Below, piece after piece: positions 63,605 through 64,000 of a stretch of DNA of 64,000 bases. Position numbers and translations under genes: made by a program. How positions within the stretch are numbered: position 1 is the stretch's first letter; each line of letters begins with the position of its first letter. Origin of the DNA: Channallabes apus (Eukaryota > Chordata > Actinopteri > Siluriformes > Clariidae); assembly GCA_030522415.1 (NCBI GenBank), contig CM060104.1:20723825-20787824 (forward strand). The letters run 5' to 3'. The notes beneath the pieces are model-generated. The model searched no databases and was not told where the DNA came from. It was given only the letters and a program-made list of their open reading frames with translations.

Positions 63605-64000
63605 ACATGACATTTATGCAAAGAGTCAGTATTTGCAGTGTTGGCCCTTCTTTTTCAGGACCTCTGCAATTCGACTGGGCTCTCAATCAACTTCTGGGCC
63701 AAATCCTGACTGATAGCAACCCATTCCTTCATAATCACTTCTTGGAGTTTGTCAGAATTAGTGGGTTTTTGTTTGTCCACCCGCCTCTGGAGGATTGACC
63801 GCAAGTTCTCAATGGGATTAAGATCTGGGGAGTTTCCAGGCCATGGACGCAGAATTTCAACATTTTGGTCCCCGAGCCACATATTTATCACTTTTGCCTT
63901 ATGGCACGGTGCTCCATCGTGCTGGAAAATGCATTGTTCTTCACCAAACTGTTGTTGGATTGTTGGAAGAAGTTGCTGTTGGAGGGTGTTTTGATACCAT
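63605..64000 (-). mobile_element. Tc1-like transposon, partial at window end
   Basis: Terminal noncoding bases followed by the transposase C-terminal half, running off the right edge. Same family as the relic at 7085-7405. Confidence 0.85.
63655..63999 (-). CDS. Tc1-like transposase C-terminus (partial, open)
   Basis: An uninterrupted minus-strand frame of 114 codons plus stop. It carries FQHDGAPCHKAKV (second catalytic Asp) and WPGNSPDLNPIENL (final acidic residue of the DDE triad), and ends PVELQRS and stop. Such enzymes cut and paste DNA at TA sites. The first catalytic Asp and the N-terminal DNA-binding part lie outside the window. No lesion is visible in this part, so it may be a young copy. 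Confidence 0.85.
   Translation of the reverse strand, partial: WYQNTLQQQLLPTIQQQFGEEQCIFQHDGAPCHKAKVINMWLGDQNVEILRPWPGNSPDLNPIENLRSILQRRVDKQKPTNSDKLQEVIMKEWVAISQDLAQKLIESPVELQRS

Overview
The window is genomic DNA of a ray-finned fish. The evidence is two teleost-type globin genes with typical fish exon sizes, a fish MACC1 orthologue, Tc1-like, hAT and CACTA-like DNA transposons, tRNA-derived SINEs of the kind described as Mermaid in catfish, and long CA/TA microsatellites in AT-rich DNA. A catfish or other otophysan is plausible but not proven. No bacterial or viral genome features are present.

Layout: 1-1500 holds simple repeats and a ~470-bp tandem array of three decayed tRNA-Glu-like sequences. 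1739-2868 is a Tc1-like end split by a 989-bp solo LTR. 3.1-3.9 kb holds a SINE and a PABP-like pseudogene fragment. 5544-6163 (minus) is a complete alpha-globin gene. 7.1-12.7 kb is repeat-dense: a Tc1 relic, a broken 5'-truncated Ty3/gypsy element with a deleted Tc1 copy inside gag, a GC-rich MITE and another transposase relic. A 163-bp near-perfect palindrome (15321-15483) lies just upstream of a complete beta-globin gene (15823-16485, plus). The globins point away from each other, head to head, with ~9.7 kb between their start codons.

18.2-21.3 kb is a CACT-ended element carrying gene-like exons. 21.5-26.3 kb holds Tc1, SINE and hAT copies. MACC1 occupies 27007-33147 (minus) as four coding exons for 848 residues, with a candidate promoter and noncoding exon near 38.65-38.81 kb. 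A second CACT-ended element (33688-36172), a SINE and two nested TIR elements lie between that candidate promoter and the coding part.

40.6-49.7 kb and 51.2-59.8 kb are two copies of one direct ~8-9 kb segmental duplication. They can be compared as filled and empty sites. Copy A gained an RTE-like LINE, a ~790-bp retroelement, a SINE, a microsatellite and a CACT-ended element with an hAT inside. Copy B gained a CACT-ended element containing a Tc1, which contains a GGGCCC-ended element, which contains a fold-back element. The last 4 kb has SINE fragments and a Tc1-like transposase gene running off the end.

The functional genes are the two erythroid globins, whose products would form the haemoglobin tetramer, and MACC1, an adaptor/signalling protein. 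Everything else recognised is mobile DNA, simple repeats or unassigned intergenic sequence.
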